Assembly (NCBI GenBank): GCA_039602395.1
Contig: JBCNJP010000013.1
Location: 20,505,663-20,569,662, forward strand
Origin: Deinandra increscens subsp. villosa
Lineage: Eukaryota; Streptophyta; Magnoliopsida; Asterales; Asteraceae
DNA: 64,000 bases
Reading direction: 5' to 3'
Shown piece by piece: positions 33,671 to 45,205 of the stretch (positions are counted from its first letter, which is position 1; the number at the start of each line of letters is the position of its first letter). The notes beneath the pieces are model-generated. The model searched no databases. It worked only from the letters and a program-made list of their open reading frames with translations, and was not told the origin of the DNA. The translations under genes and the position numbers were made by a program.

Positions 33671-36600
33671 CTAGATTAGATCATTGAATCGAAAGGTGCA
33701 CCATTGATCCCATGAGATCAGGAGCTTAGACCGATTGCGAAGCCAAAGATACTCGAGAGCCTTGATATCCTCAATAATATTCATCTTCGACAGCGGGGCG
33801 TTGTTGAAAACCTTATCGTTCTGATGTTTCCAAATGACCCAAATGGTAGTGAGACAAACAAGCTGAATCCTCTTCTTATTAGCGCTTGACCCAAGAGCAA
33901 AACGGTACATCTCAAGATGTCTTTGATGTTGAATATGAAGAAAGACGGGAAATGACACCACAACATAATACACTCCAAACCGAGTGCACCAACGCACATG
34001 AGGTAATAAGATGCTCCCCGGTTTCCAGAGAGCTGCTGCAAAAAGGGCACTCAACTGTCTCAACATGGACTCTGCGAAGAACTAGGTTATCAAGAGTAGG
34101 GAGCCTATTCAAGTGGAGCCACCAATCCTAGAAGCCAACTTTTTTAGGGACCCAGTTATTCCATTTGAAGACATAATCAGGGGTAGTGAGATACAAGGAC
34201 TGCATCTTCTCCTTAATACTATGAACAGAGAAGTCACCCGATCGAGGCATCCAGATCCCACCTCCGTGTATCATTTAAGGCCTGCAAAAAAATAATGATC
34301 AAGAAACAAGCACTGGTTAGTCAATTCACTTACCTCCTTAGGCGAGTCCGGAGTCCTAACCCAATCCGCTTTGAAGAACCAGCGGCGATTCTCCCAAAAG
34401 ATTCGATCCATAACATAACAAGCCTTGGATCGTTCCAGCCCGAATAATAATGGTAATTTAGAGAATAATGGACTATCCCCGATCCATTTGTCGATCCAGA
34501 AAAGAGTACTAGAGGCGTCCCCCACTATTCTGGAGATGGAAGAACAAAGATTAATTCCAGCCGAAGCTAGGTCAAGAGAGTTCCTATGGATCTGTTTCCA
34601 AGTGCTAGACCAAGAGAGTTTTATGGGTATGAAATTCCAGGACCGGGACTTGTTGTGAATGTCCCAAATAACTCTCCACCAAAGCGCCCCCTTTCATTCT
34701 TAAACCTCCACCACCATTTAGCAAGAAAAGCCATATTAGCCTCACGAAGCGATCTAAGCCCTAGGCCCCCATACTCCTTGGGAGCTATAACCGTGGACCA
34801 AGCGATCCAATTGATGTGACGATCATTGCCATTATTTCCCAATAAGAAGTCCCTTCGAAGCTGATCTAGCTTCTCAATGAACGTCAAGGGAGCACAATAG
34901 AGATATAAGTAATAAGTAGAAAGAGAATTTAGTACCGACTTGATAAGAGTTATATGAACCTCGAATGAGAGAGTATTAGCTTTTCACGTAGATAACCACC
35001 TTTTGAATACTTCAATGACCGGATCCCAATTTTTTATAATATTCATGTTAGCTCCGACCTGCAGCCCAAGATGTTTGAAGGGAAACTTCCTAGCCTTGCA
35101 ACCAAAAGAGTTTGCCAAATCATCTACCTCACCCCTTTCAACCCCAACTCCAAAGAGACTACACTTTGATATGTTGACTCCAAGGCCCAAAATGAGACGA
35201 AAGCACCTTAAGATTCTTTGAAGATTTGCCATGTTATTACCTGAGCACTCGCCCAGGAAAAAAATGTCATCCACGAAAGCGAATGAGAAATAACCGAACC
35301 CGTGCTAGAGCAACGAATGCCATGGTATTTCCTTGACGCAAGCCCCTTTGACAGTAGAATTCGCTAGTGGGGGAACCATTGACCATAACCGAGGTCTTCG
35401 AACATGAGAAAATAGCCGAGATTCACTTCCACTAGCGACATGGAAAATTCATTTGGAGAAGAACCTTATCCAGGAAGTCCCAACTTAGGGAATCAAAAGC
35501 TTTATTGATATCCACTTTGAAAATCATTCCACGCCGTTTGGTTTTCATAAGCCAAGCAGTCACTTCATCAATCATCAAAGGGCCGTCCAAAATACTACGA
35601 CCAGCCAGATAAGCCGATTGCTTATCCAAGATGAGACCCCCAATAACCCCTTTGAGCCGATTAACAAGAACCTTATAGATCACCTTATTTATACCGTCGA
35701 TGATATTAATGGGATGGATGTCCAGCAAGGAAGAGGGTTTGCCAACTTTAGGAATTAAAGCAATGAAGGAGGAAAAACATGTATGGTTGAGGGAGCCGGT
35801 GGCAAAGAAAGATTCAAAGAGTTTAAAGAAATCCAGTTTAACCCCTCCCAACATCTTTTTAAGAAAGTCATGTTAAACCCATCAGTCCTGGGGGCTTTGT
35901 CCTCATCACAATCCCAAAGAGTGTTTTTAATCTCCTACACAGAATAAGGATGAAGCAGCCCTTTTGCCTGAAACATGGACAACCTAGGAAAATCCGGGCA
36001 ATCAAAAGGAGGGTGCTCGAAAGAGGGCTCTAAAAATTAATGACTGAAGAAATCCCAAACAACTTGCTTAACTAAGATCGGATCGCCAGTCTAAATACCA
36101 TTAATATTCAACCCATTGAGCCCATTAGTCCTTAAATTGGCGTTAATTATACCATGAAAATACCGAGAATTCTTGTCCCCGTCGGTAGCCCATTTCGATC
36201 GAGCTTTTTGCCGGATGTCCTTAAGCTTATTTTTCTCTAAATCCAAAAGAATCCGTTTACATTCCACCTATGGTCAACCTCAACCTGCGAGAGCTCCCAA
36301 GATTAGACAACAAGATCAAAAGAAAGCAACTCCGAATTGATATTTTCAAAGATATAATCCTCATTACACCTTTGATCCTAGATCCAAAGCTTGATTTTCC
36401 CCTTAATCCATTTCAATTTAGTAGCCAGAACTAAATCAGGAGGCCCCACAAAATTAAAAGAAGCACACAATTGAAGCACCATAGGAACAAAGTCAAGCTT
36501 GTGAAGCCAAGAGTTAAAAACCATAAAAGGAACCGGGCCAAAGTCCCGGGCTAAGGTAGATAAAAGAATGGGACAATGATCCGAATGGATTCTAGGCAGC

Positions 36601-37260
36601 CCCAACACCATAGCCGCCGACCAGAGAGATAAGAAATCATGGCATACCAAGAACCTGTCCAATTTGCTCAATTTAAAACCATTATCAGATTAATAAGTAA
36701 GTTGGATACCTGAGGAGATGTATTCATGGAGATTAGCAGCTTCGATGAAGGAGTTAAAGTAGCCGCATTCCTAGTAATAAAATCAGAATTAATACGTTCA
36801 TTTTCCACACGGACATCGTTGAAATCCCCCATAAAGACCCAAAGACCGGGAAAATTGAAGCGAATCTGCAGAAGATCATACAAAAAACCACGTCGAGCAA
36901 TCAGATCATTAGGGGCATTTTGTCTCTATGGACCGAGGAGAAAGGGGGCTCGACGGGAAAATAAGATGCCCAGAGTTAGAGAGAACTCCTGACACAATAA
37001 AAAAGTGATGCCCACGAGTGATGTTACTAGCAGCAAGGATTGTAGGTTCCCATATAGAAATCAGACCACCGACCCATCCAACTACCAGAGGCTTCGATGC
37101 CCTCCACCTGAAAACGGCTATTGCCCCAGAAATAACTGAAATGAATAGCCGCGTAATTGGCCGTTTTCGTTTCCTGAATAGAAATGATATTAACACCATA
37201 AGAAGTCTTTATTCCGCGAATCTAATTAGCCTTGCCCTGGCCCCCAATCCACGCAGATTG
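33671..37260 (-). pseudogene. LINE-A ORF2 (endonuclease-RT-zf-RVT), broken
   Basis: Minus-strand blocks in order: APE-type endonuclease with LWVFMGDFNDVR (about 36810-36850) and HSDHCPILL (about 36560-36590); RT with FIALIPKVGKPSSLLDIHPI, KQSAYLAGRS and VDINKAFDSLSWDF (35432-35790); catalytic FAFVDDIFF near 35265-35290, where Val replaces the usual Ala of FADD; zf-RVT with FWIDKWIGD (about 34490) and WVIWKHQNDKVFN (about 33820). Numerous stops and frameshifts separate the blocks. The domain order is complete and uninterrupted by other elements. Confidence 0.82.
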
Positions 37261-37269
37261 ACATAAAGT

Positions 37270-38787
37270 ATATTCATTGATGAACCATTTGAGCGCCAAC
37301 TTCACTATCCACAAGAGATTGGACCTGATCAATATGATTGTGAAGAGTAACTCCGATGCAATCACCGATCTGAACAATACAACGGACCTCATCTTGAACC
37401 GCACCAACACCAGATGATCCAACTTCTCTAACTGAGTGATCATCACAACCACCCATATCCCGATGCACATGACCATAGGAACCCGCCGACAGATGATCCA
37501 ACTTCTCCGATTGAGCAACTAGAGAAACACTGTCCGCCGTAACCATAAGAACCCGCCGACAGATGATCCAACTTCTTCGATTGAGCAACCAGAGAAACAC
37601 CGTCTGCCGGATCTTCGGCCGCCATCTCCAAATTAACCTAAATGGATTCCGACTTTTCACCCGGCACCACCACCTCCGATTGAATTGCCACGCCGCCTGA
37701 GCCCCCCTCACAAGAAGAAACCCGGTCAACAAAATTCGGCACCCAATCATCCATCACCTCCCTAACCGAACAACGGAATCTCCGATCCTCCTAGATGATA
37801 GTAACCATATCCTAAATTTTCCAATCCCCTTCAACTAAGAGACCAACATGAGATTTGGCCATATTGCAGTCCAGAAGGTCAACATCTAATGGGTGAAGGA
37901 CCTGACCATTCTGTTAAAAACAAAAGCATCCCACAATTGTGGTGGCACATCGAAAATTCTAACCCAAGCAATCCTTTCCGGTGCGAATGATTGGCCCCTT
38001 CATACCGCAAGCTTTAAGAACCAGTCGCACCAGGCTTCATCATTATCCAAAAATTCCTATGCGAGCCTGAGATTTAAAAAAGTAATAAGAACAGACAAAC
38101 CACCGAGGTACCTGAGCTTGTCAGATCTGTCAGCCCATCGATCAAGAAGTTCAGTAAGACTACAAACACTAGGAATGTCCTTTGCCCGGCCAAGAAGAGC
38201 GTAGCCCTGCCAAGCCTCCAAAGCCGGAGTGTACGACCGAACCAAATCAATAATTTTCTCAAAGCATGAAGACGAGACTGGCACGCTGGCCTCCGCAGTA
38301 ACCGACGCATAGAATCACCCATGGGCACATTCCGCCAAGCCGAAGCAGCCGGAGGGGCAACCTTCGGAGGTGACATGTGCCCACCAGAAGAAACGGCTTG
38401 ATGCTGAACAACGACCGACTTACCATCCTTGTAATGGTGCTGAAGACTGGCTAGAATCCGAGCGCCACCACACGTGACTCCTTTCAATTTCCGTTGAAGG
38501 TCCTAACGATCGCCGATATCGGTTAACTTTAAGAAGCCGGACCGATTCCCCATCTTGTTCCTTTTCCTTGAAATGAATATGTCAACAATGTTACCAAAGC
38601 CCTTGTAGATCGATTCCAAGTCAAGAACGCTACACTTAGTGGGGAGATTGGAGATGTAATAGGACACTATTTATTTACCAGAACCCTCATCAGAGATAGC
38701 CTTCCCTTTCCGCCGCCGTTGAACCGTCTCCCATCTTTCATTTTCCCCTGCCGACCGTTCTTCTCCTCTCTCTTCCGTAACGTCCAT
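37270..38787 (-). pseudogene. LINE-A ORF1 with RRM-like domain, broken
   Basis: From the ATG at 38787 (MDVTEERGEERS) a charged N-terminus leads into an RRM-like fold: YYISNLPTKCSVLDLESIY, then GFGNIVDIFISRKRNKMG and RSGFLKL. RRM-type ORF1 proteins that bind LINE RNA are common in plant L1 elements. A stop follows GSGK near 38670 and another after IGDR near 38505. A frameshift near 38280 moves into the frame with YALLGRAKDIPSVCSLTELL (38057-38284). The C-terminal third is degraded. Confidence 0.7.
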
Positions 38788-38815
38788 CTCATACCATGGT
38801 TTTAGCCTAACTCAT

Positions 38816-40021
38816 TATAAAGCCTCAAATTTTAAACATGAATCCATAGATTTAGAGATTATCAATCATGAAACATGGAGTTCACCCTAATTCATCATAA
38901 AGTCACCATCTTGATCATAAAATTCAAGGATCTAATGATTACAAACATTCATCATGAAGATCTAAACCCTAAACATCATAAAGTCTCATGCTTTACAAGA
39001 TTACACATGGATCTAGCATGAATAACAAAGAATGTCATAGATCTAACACAAATTTATCAAAAGATTTCAATATTTCATAGAGAAATCATTAGATCTACAA
39101 GTTATAACTATAAAAATTCTAGATCTACCATAAAAATCTGATCTTGATCATGGAACAAGAAGAGCAATACTTACAAGCACAAAAGAATGAAAAAAGGATG
39201 ATGATGAGTGAAGAACGGGACTTGAATCTTCAAGATCTTTAGCTTCAAAGCATGATTTTGATGAAGAAAGATGAGTTCCAGATCTTTACAGCCGTTTTGG
39301 GGGTTTAGGGTTTGAGAAAATGTGTTAAAATGAGGTTTAAGATGAATTTATAGCTGAAAATCACGTTCTGATGAAAAAACACATTTAAGCGATCGCCTAG
39401 GAGTCCCTGGAGCTCTAGGCGATACACCCAGAGTCTCCCGGACGGCTCCTTGGCTTTTCGCTTCGTTTCGCGTGCTCGTTTTGTCATTTTTTGATGTCTT
39501 CCAGTCCCGTTTCTCCCAAATCACCCACCATCATTCCATCATGTTAACCACATAAAATCCACTGAAAATGATAATAAATATGTCACATAGCTCAAATGTA
39601 TACATAAATTAGGTCAAAATAGGCGTTTTTGGTCTGTTTTGTCGTACGTATTGGTTTTAGGCAATTCACCAACGATTCGCAACTCGATCAAATGTGTGAT
39701 GAATCAAGAACTTATAATTGATTATTAAACTTATAAAAATGTTGAATTTGACATATGATGATCAAACACAAGATTCCCGGTAAATGACGAATCACGTAAA
39801 AACTGGAAATTGCTTTACTTTCAATTCGAAGCATCCAATCTGATTCCAATTGATTGTAATCAAGTGTTTGATTTTGAAAAACGGTTATAAATCATTTGGA
39901 AACAATATTTGGGGTATAAATACCCGAAAATTCTTCCGGTTCTCAATAATTTGCAAATCGGTAAATCACGAAATTTCAAAACGGGTCGGATTTCTCAATC
40001 GTGTAAAACGCAAATGTTACA
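38816..40021 (-). repeat. Gypsy C 3' LTR, proximal segment
   Basis: Begins TGTAACATTTGCG on the minus strand at 40021, directly after a polypurine tract, and runs to the LINE-A target site. No coding potential. Confidence 0.7.
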
Positions 40022-40039
40022 GTCTCCCCTACTTTAGGG
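40022..40039 (-). other. Polypurine tract of Gypsy C
   Basis: Minus strand CCCTAAAGTAGGGGAGAC abuts the LTR start TGTAACA, the normal plus-strand priming site. Confidence 0.7.
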
Positions 40040-41318
40040 AATTTCATCCCAAAATTAGAAGAGGCTTATAATTTTAGAGAAAATAGTTGTTAGAAGAGTT
40101 TCACCAATAACCAACACATTTGGCATTTGAAACCAACTTAGAGTCAACATAAGAAATTTCACCGAGGATAGGAATATATTCTCGATTACTGAACCAATTA
40201 TATCGGAACCAAACTTTTACCTGACCCCAAGGGTTAGGTTAGGATCGGAGACAAGGAAAAATAATTGCGATCGAACCAATCATTAGAGTCATATCCACAC
40301 ACACCATTCTCGGTTCGACTCCTAGTGCACCCTAAAGACATTATTTCCGATGTATATATAGAGGGTGTACCGCAGCTAACCCACCAGATCTTTAATACCT
40401 TTAATGAGTACCGTTTGCCTTTGGAAAACTTCCTATTTTACACAACAACAATGGATATCTGAGCTCGACACACAACAAGGCTATCAACAGAAAGCGAGCA
40501 ATAAATCTGAGGAACACACTACGACCAAACCAGAATCAACCAAAACACTAGCCAAAGATATTGGACCACAGTCTCCCCTACTTTAGGAGCGACACTGGAA
40601 GATAAGGAGACTCAGGTGAGTAATGGGTGTAACATAGATTTCTTCAAAGTATCCCAATTCATAACACCACATAGATTTACTTAAATTCATATAGATTCAC
40701 ATCGTTCACATTATAATAAACCAAATTCAACACTGATAATAATGATAAACAAAGATTTGGAGTTTCAGACTTCTTATCTGGATAAAGCGTCAAGCTCTGG
40801 TGAACTAGATGGGTAGCGACCCACATCCAGTTTACCTTAAAACACATGATACCCGAACATAATCCAAATCAGCCCTCGCTAAAACCCAAGATCCATACCC
40901 ACGACTAATAACGATCGTATGCTAAGCTAGCATCGCACACAATCACTGGTAGTAGCACGTATGAGTCCCTGGTTATCAAGAGTAGTGTAATGATCAACAC
41001 TCGCATTAACGGTAAACCGAGAATTTCAAGTGATGAGCATAAATAGGCTTAAAACAATTGATACCAAAATAAATTGAGTACCATGAACTAAATGGACAAC
41101 CACTCAATGGATGCCATGAGCTGATTAGCACTCGTTTGGGTGTTACGTCTAGCGTGAACCGAACGGTACGTTTCAGAACAACAAGTATCCGCTGAGCTGG
41201 AATAAACCGCATAATTCATTGTATGAGTATCCGATAATATGAATTGGATACCATGCTCCGAAATACATGAATCTGATAACACGAGTCGAACTGTATGTCT
41301 TGAAGTAGATGTATTGAT
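40040..41318 (-). mobile_element. Gypsy C internal remnant, non-coding
   Basis: No gag or pol similarity could be read on either strand. The 20-mer ACAGTCTCCCCTACTTTAGG of the PPT region recurs at 40569-40588, so the 3' end of this element seems partially duplicated. Bounded on the right by the Copia B LTR. Confidence 0.5.
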
Positions 41319-42134
41319 TGTCGGGTTACGACAATGGTATATGGGTGCCCGGTGACGTTAAAAAAAACTTTAAATATAATTTAAACATTACCGACTGGGT
41401 TTTAGCAAATCAGAGTTAGAACGGATTAAACCGGTAATCCGTTATGCTACGGAAATAAATGATATTACTAATTAAACGCGTAAACCTTAAGTTCCGTAAT
41501 CGTGTCAACAGGATCACGATCACCAAAAACCACACAAACACCTATTCGCGTTAAACCGGTTAATGTGAAATAAATAACGATAACAAAATTGAAATAAAAA
41601 TAATCTAAACTAAAACGGAGTTTAGATATACCTTTGCGGTGTTGAACAAACGTTCAAGACACCGAATTTCAACGAATGAAGTGCTAGGTTGAAACGAAAC
41701 AAAACAGAGCACTTTCGATCTCCATCGGTTGTCGTGTATAGCGAAGAATCTCGTGGTCTAGTGCCGCGCGCCGCTACGGGACTACGTTTATGACCCGTGG
41801 TCATTACGCGTCGCGAGAGTACATCTCGATTGACGCCGCGTCTCACGAGACTACGAGATTAATCATATTCAAGTCTGAATGCAACCGGAGACGGTGCACG
41901 AAAAAAGTCGTCGGGCTCGCGTCGATAGGCGACCGTTAAGCGACGACAAGTGAGCGGCAGTAGTAGTGGTGGGTGACGACGGCGATAGCGGCGAGCGGCG
42001 GCGGCGAGTTACACGGTGGTGATCGGCAATTTTCCGGCGGTAATTGGTGGCAAACCGAGCGACGGATCAAGGCGTACGTGGCGGCGATCTCTAGACCGTA
42101 AAGTGATCTACAGGCGTTGACTGATGGAACACCC
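41319..42134 (-). repeat. Copia B 3' LTR, distal segment
   Basis: The minus-strand continuation of the LTR that starts at 60325 and is interrupted by Copia A. The proposed LTR end is ...CCCGACA at 41319. G+C-rich CGNCG-type repeats at 41880-42060 fall here. 42130-42134 (CACCC) is the Copia A target duplication. Confidence 0.6.
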
Positions 42135-42503
42135 TGTTAGAGCATATTCCTATGCTACGTTGTGTCTCGTGTATTGTATCTAGACTAGAGCGTCATTGTG
42201 AGTCATATAGTCAACATACCAAGATGGCCGTACCATATGGTCCGCCGTACCAGTTGGTACGGGCGTACCAACTAGTCCGCAAGGTGGTACGCCATACTGT
42301 ATGTAAGTGACTATAAATAGTTCATGTTAGAGAGAGCTTAGGAGTTCTGTCATTTCTCTATCTCTTAACTGTGTGTATTTAAGGTGTTTCTCTATCTAGC
42401 ATTGTAACCTCTTAGTGAATCAATAAAGCAAAGCTTTATTTACATCATGTTCGTTCTCGATTAACCAAATCATGCAGTAGTAAGATCCCTCCGTGGTTTT
42501 ACA
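42135..42503 (+). repeat. Copia A 5' LTR (369 bp)
   Basis: Starts TGTTAGAGCATATTCC, ends TTTTACA. TATA box TATAAATAG at 42312-42320; CAATAAAGC near 42420. TTGGTACGC-type motifs in U3 at about 42228-42295. By eye roughly 16-19 differences from the 3' LTR. Confidence 0.9.
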
Positions 42504-42505
42504 AG

Positions 42506-42517
42506 TGGTATCAGAGC
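42506..42517 (+). other. Copia A primer-binding site
   Basis: TGGTATCAGAGC two bases after the LTR, complementary to initiator tRNA-Met. Confidence 0.9.
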
Positions 42518-42714
42518 AATCCAGGTTGCTCTACTGCTTTGGTTTGGCCCATTTCAAAATTTTAGAGAGAGAAAGTTTGGGTTTGAGTCGTTTTCATCAT
42601 TTTTTCTCAATTCTGAGTGATTCCGAGGTCAAAAATAATTCCTAGAGTGTTTTCGCACCTTACTGATCCAATTTCTAGTTCCAAAAGTCGAAAATTCAAA
42701 AAATTAGTCGATCT

Positions 42715-42990
42715 CAGTTTGGTACGTACATGGTATGCTCGAAGAACAGCTTGGTACGTTTCTGGTACGGAAGGCAATATTCATAGCTTTCTGGTACGCC
42801 GAAGTTTGGTACGCAAGGCAATCTGCAAAGTTAGTACGCGACGATTATAAACTGGTCCGCTGACAGCTACTCCACACCACATTGGTACGCTGCTCAAGTT
42901 GGTACACTGAGGTTGTTTGGTCCGCTGGTGATACGTTGAATCTCGTTGGTAAGAAAGTCGACGGCTTGGTATGCTGGCAGAAAAGTAGTC
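42715..42990 (+). repeat. TTGGTACGC motif array in Copia A leader
   Basis: About a dozen copies of TTGGTACGC, TGGTCCGCTG and close variants at irregular spacing between PBS and gag. The array is also present in the left-edge family member, so it is conserved while gag has decayed. Confidence 0.65.
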
Positions 42991-43181
42991 TTCACTAAAA
43001 CTGACGTAACTTGAGAACCATTAAGAGTTACGGGAGCTAATACCAGCCAAAACATTCGTCTCGACGAGATCTACACTTTTAATTACCTAACTACTAGTAC
43101 TCTCCGGGTTGACCCCCAAAATCCGCTTAGAAGACCTCCGTTTTTGAGTTCGAGGTTCTGACATTCGATTTTTAACTTCAA

Positions 43182-44445
43182 ATGAGTGATTTTCAAGCGT
43201 TCTCAGCTATGCAAACCTCGATGCAAGCCATGATGAACTATGATAATGAAATCGGAACAACCCAGAAAGTTCCTAAATTACTTTGATATATCATAATTGG
43301 AAGAAAAGATTTGAATCTTACATATACTCACAAGATGTTGATTGTTGGATTCCGATTGAAAAACAATATGAGTATCCGTTGATTGCTAATACTTTACCAA
43401 AATCGATAAGTGATTTTGAGCCTGAAGAAAAGAAGGTATTTGCAAGAGAAAAGAAAACTTATAGTTTTCTCACAATGGCATTACCGAAAGATTTGATGCA
43501 TCAGTTTAAGGATTTTCCAACTTCGAAACAATTATGGGATGCTATTAAGGAAAGATGTGAGGGTAATGATTAGTACAAGAATACTCGAAAGAAAGTTTTG
43601 AAGAAAGAATTTGATAATTTTGGGCTTTATGAGAATGAGAAGATCACATATTTGATTGCAAGATTTTCACATTTGTTTAGAAAGAAAAAGATGAATTAAA
43701 GGAGAAATTTCTGGAAGCTCTACCCGAAAAGTGGGAGAATTTTATGACGATGTTGTTAATGATCCTAACTACTCAAGTTGGACATTCAATCAATTGATAA
43801 GCAAATTACAAGCTCGGGAAATGGAATTACTTGTGAAAAAGTCAGCAACTCCATCTGTTCAGAATCCTTAGGTATATTTTGGAGAGAACTCTGCTACTGT
43901 TCATGCTAAAACAAAATCACATTCTATTTCAAGCAGTAATCCACCGTTAACAGCATTTCTTGCTGGAAAGTCTGAGAATACTGGTTATTCTTCGGGTTCT
44001 AATCAAACAACCGAAGATCTAGCTGCTTTGTTATCTACTTTCATATCATCTTCGTCTGGATCCATATTTAGTTAAATTGGTAATTCTGGTTTGATTCCGG
44101 AAGAACTAAAACAGATGGATGATGATCAGCTGTATAAATTAGATCTGGAATGGCAGTTTGCTATGGTAGTGGAGAGAGGAAGGAGATTCATGAACAAACA
44201 TGGCCAGACATCTATTTTTCAGGGAGGAAGACTTGGTCTGGATAAGTCGAAGCTTAAATTTTTCAAATGTTCCAAGTTCGGACATTTTGCTTGAGAATGC
44301 AAACAATCTTCTTCTAAACCAAGTACTTCAGATAATCATGACCATAATAAAGATGCAAAAGCACTGGTGTCCGAGGAAGGATATGATCGGGCTAAGGATT
44401 TTCCAGATGAATCTGCATTTTTAGTTCATTCTCCAGAAAACTAGG
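43182..44445 (+). pseudogene. Copia A gag, decayed
   Basis: ATG at 43182 (MSDFQAFSAMQTSMQAMM), then a frameshift near 43280, open frame YHNWKKRFESYIYSQDVDCW to 43571, stop, a deletion near 43680, and further stops at about 43870, 44073, 44293 and 44443. The knuckle CSKFGHFA*EC (44269-44300) has a stop in place of Arg. It is homologous along its whole length to the intact gag at 1-1368. Confidence 0.85.
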
Positions 44446-44447
44446 CA

Positions 44448-45205
44448 TTGATGGCTACTATGCAAGATGAATCAAGTGTGTCTGAATCTCAAACTAGTGC
44501 ATCTGAAACAAGTGATTCTGAAGTTAGTGGGTATGAGTCAACATGTGACTTTTGTGCTAAAAAAGAAAGAAAGATTCGAGAATTGATTTCTGAAAAGGAA
44601 GGGTTGATTGTTGAACGTGAGAAGAAAGAAGAAGAGATAGAAGATTACAAAAGAAAGTGTGAGGTTTCTGATGAGATTTTTAAAGATAATGCAATGTTGG
44701 AACAAGAAAAGAAGGTGTTGATAGAAGAGGTTTTAGAGTTAAAAGAAAGATTGGAGGAGATGGTTAGTGTTAATAAAGAACAAACCTTAAAGTTACAAAA
44801 TGAAAATGCTGAGTTAGTTACAAAGGTTGAAAAGTGGGAGTTCGAAGGAAAGGATGCTATTGGAGATTTTAATGCCTTGTATAAGAAATCTAAAGCAAGA
44901 GTGGAATCACTTCTGATTACCAATTTTGAACTTCAGAAAGCTTATGATGAACTCATGGTTTCGAACGATGATTATAAAGTTCTCCAGTCAAATTTACAAG
45001 ATAAAGCCACCGATCTGACAAAAGAAAACAAATTGTTGACAAGAAATGTAGAGATTTATCAAGGAAAGGTGGAAAAAGTTACACATGAAATGTTTGATGC
45101 TCATGATAAAGTGAGAAGGGAAAAGTCTTTGTCTAACAGAGTTTCAGAACAATTGATAGAATCAGAATAGGCTTTGGGTGAAGCGCAAAAAAAGATAGCA
45201 GATTT
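44448..45205 (+). pseudogene. Copia A coiled-coil segment, first half
   Basis: An open 240-codon frame (44448-45170). A Ser-rich start is followed by CDFCAKKERKIRELISEKEG and a long heptad-like coiled coil rich in Glu, Lys and Leu (ELKERLEEMV, KLQNENAELVTKVEKWE). A stop at 45168 is followed by in-frame ALGEAQKKIADF, which is cut by the Gypsy D insertion at 45205. It continues at 55894. Probably the C-terminal gag extension. Confidence 0.7.
45201..45205 (+). other. Gypsy D target-site duplication, left copy
   Basis: GATTT immediately before the LTR; the matching copy is at 55894-55898. Confidence 0.9.

Larger units (their letters stand above)
21299..34018 (-). repeat. Right arm of the 12.7-kb inverted repeat
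   Basis: Reverse complement of 15083-2455 with scattered substitutions and indels. The first base after the gap is already inside the arm (counterpart of 15083), so the true boundary is hidden. At the distal end homology stops at 34018 only because the left arm is interrupted by the Copia A insertion; the LINE continues here to 38802. Confidence 0.92.
33529..38802 (-). mobile_element. LINE-A, apparently full-length L1-type element (5.27 kb)
   Basis: Flanked by a perfect 13-bp direct repeat TAGCCTAACTCAT (33516-33528 and 38803-38815), the expected product of target-primed reverse transcription. The 3' end lies at the left with a short A tail (T run at 33529-33537). ORF1 begins about 15 bp inside the 5' end, so little or nothing is missing at the 5' side. 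Both ORFs carry lesions, so the copy cannot be autonomous now. Confidence 0.88.
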
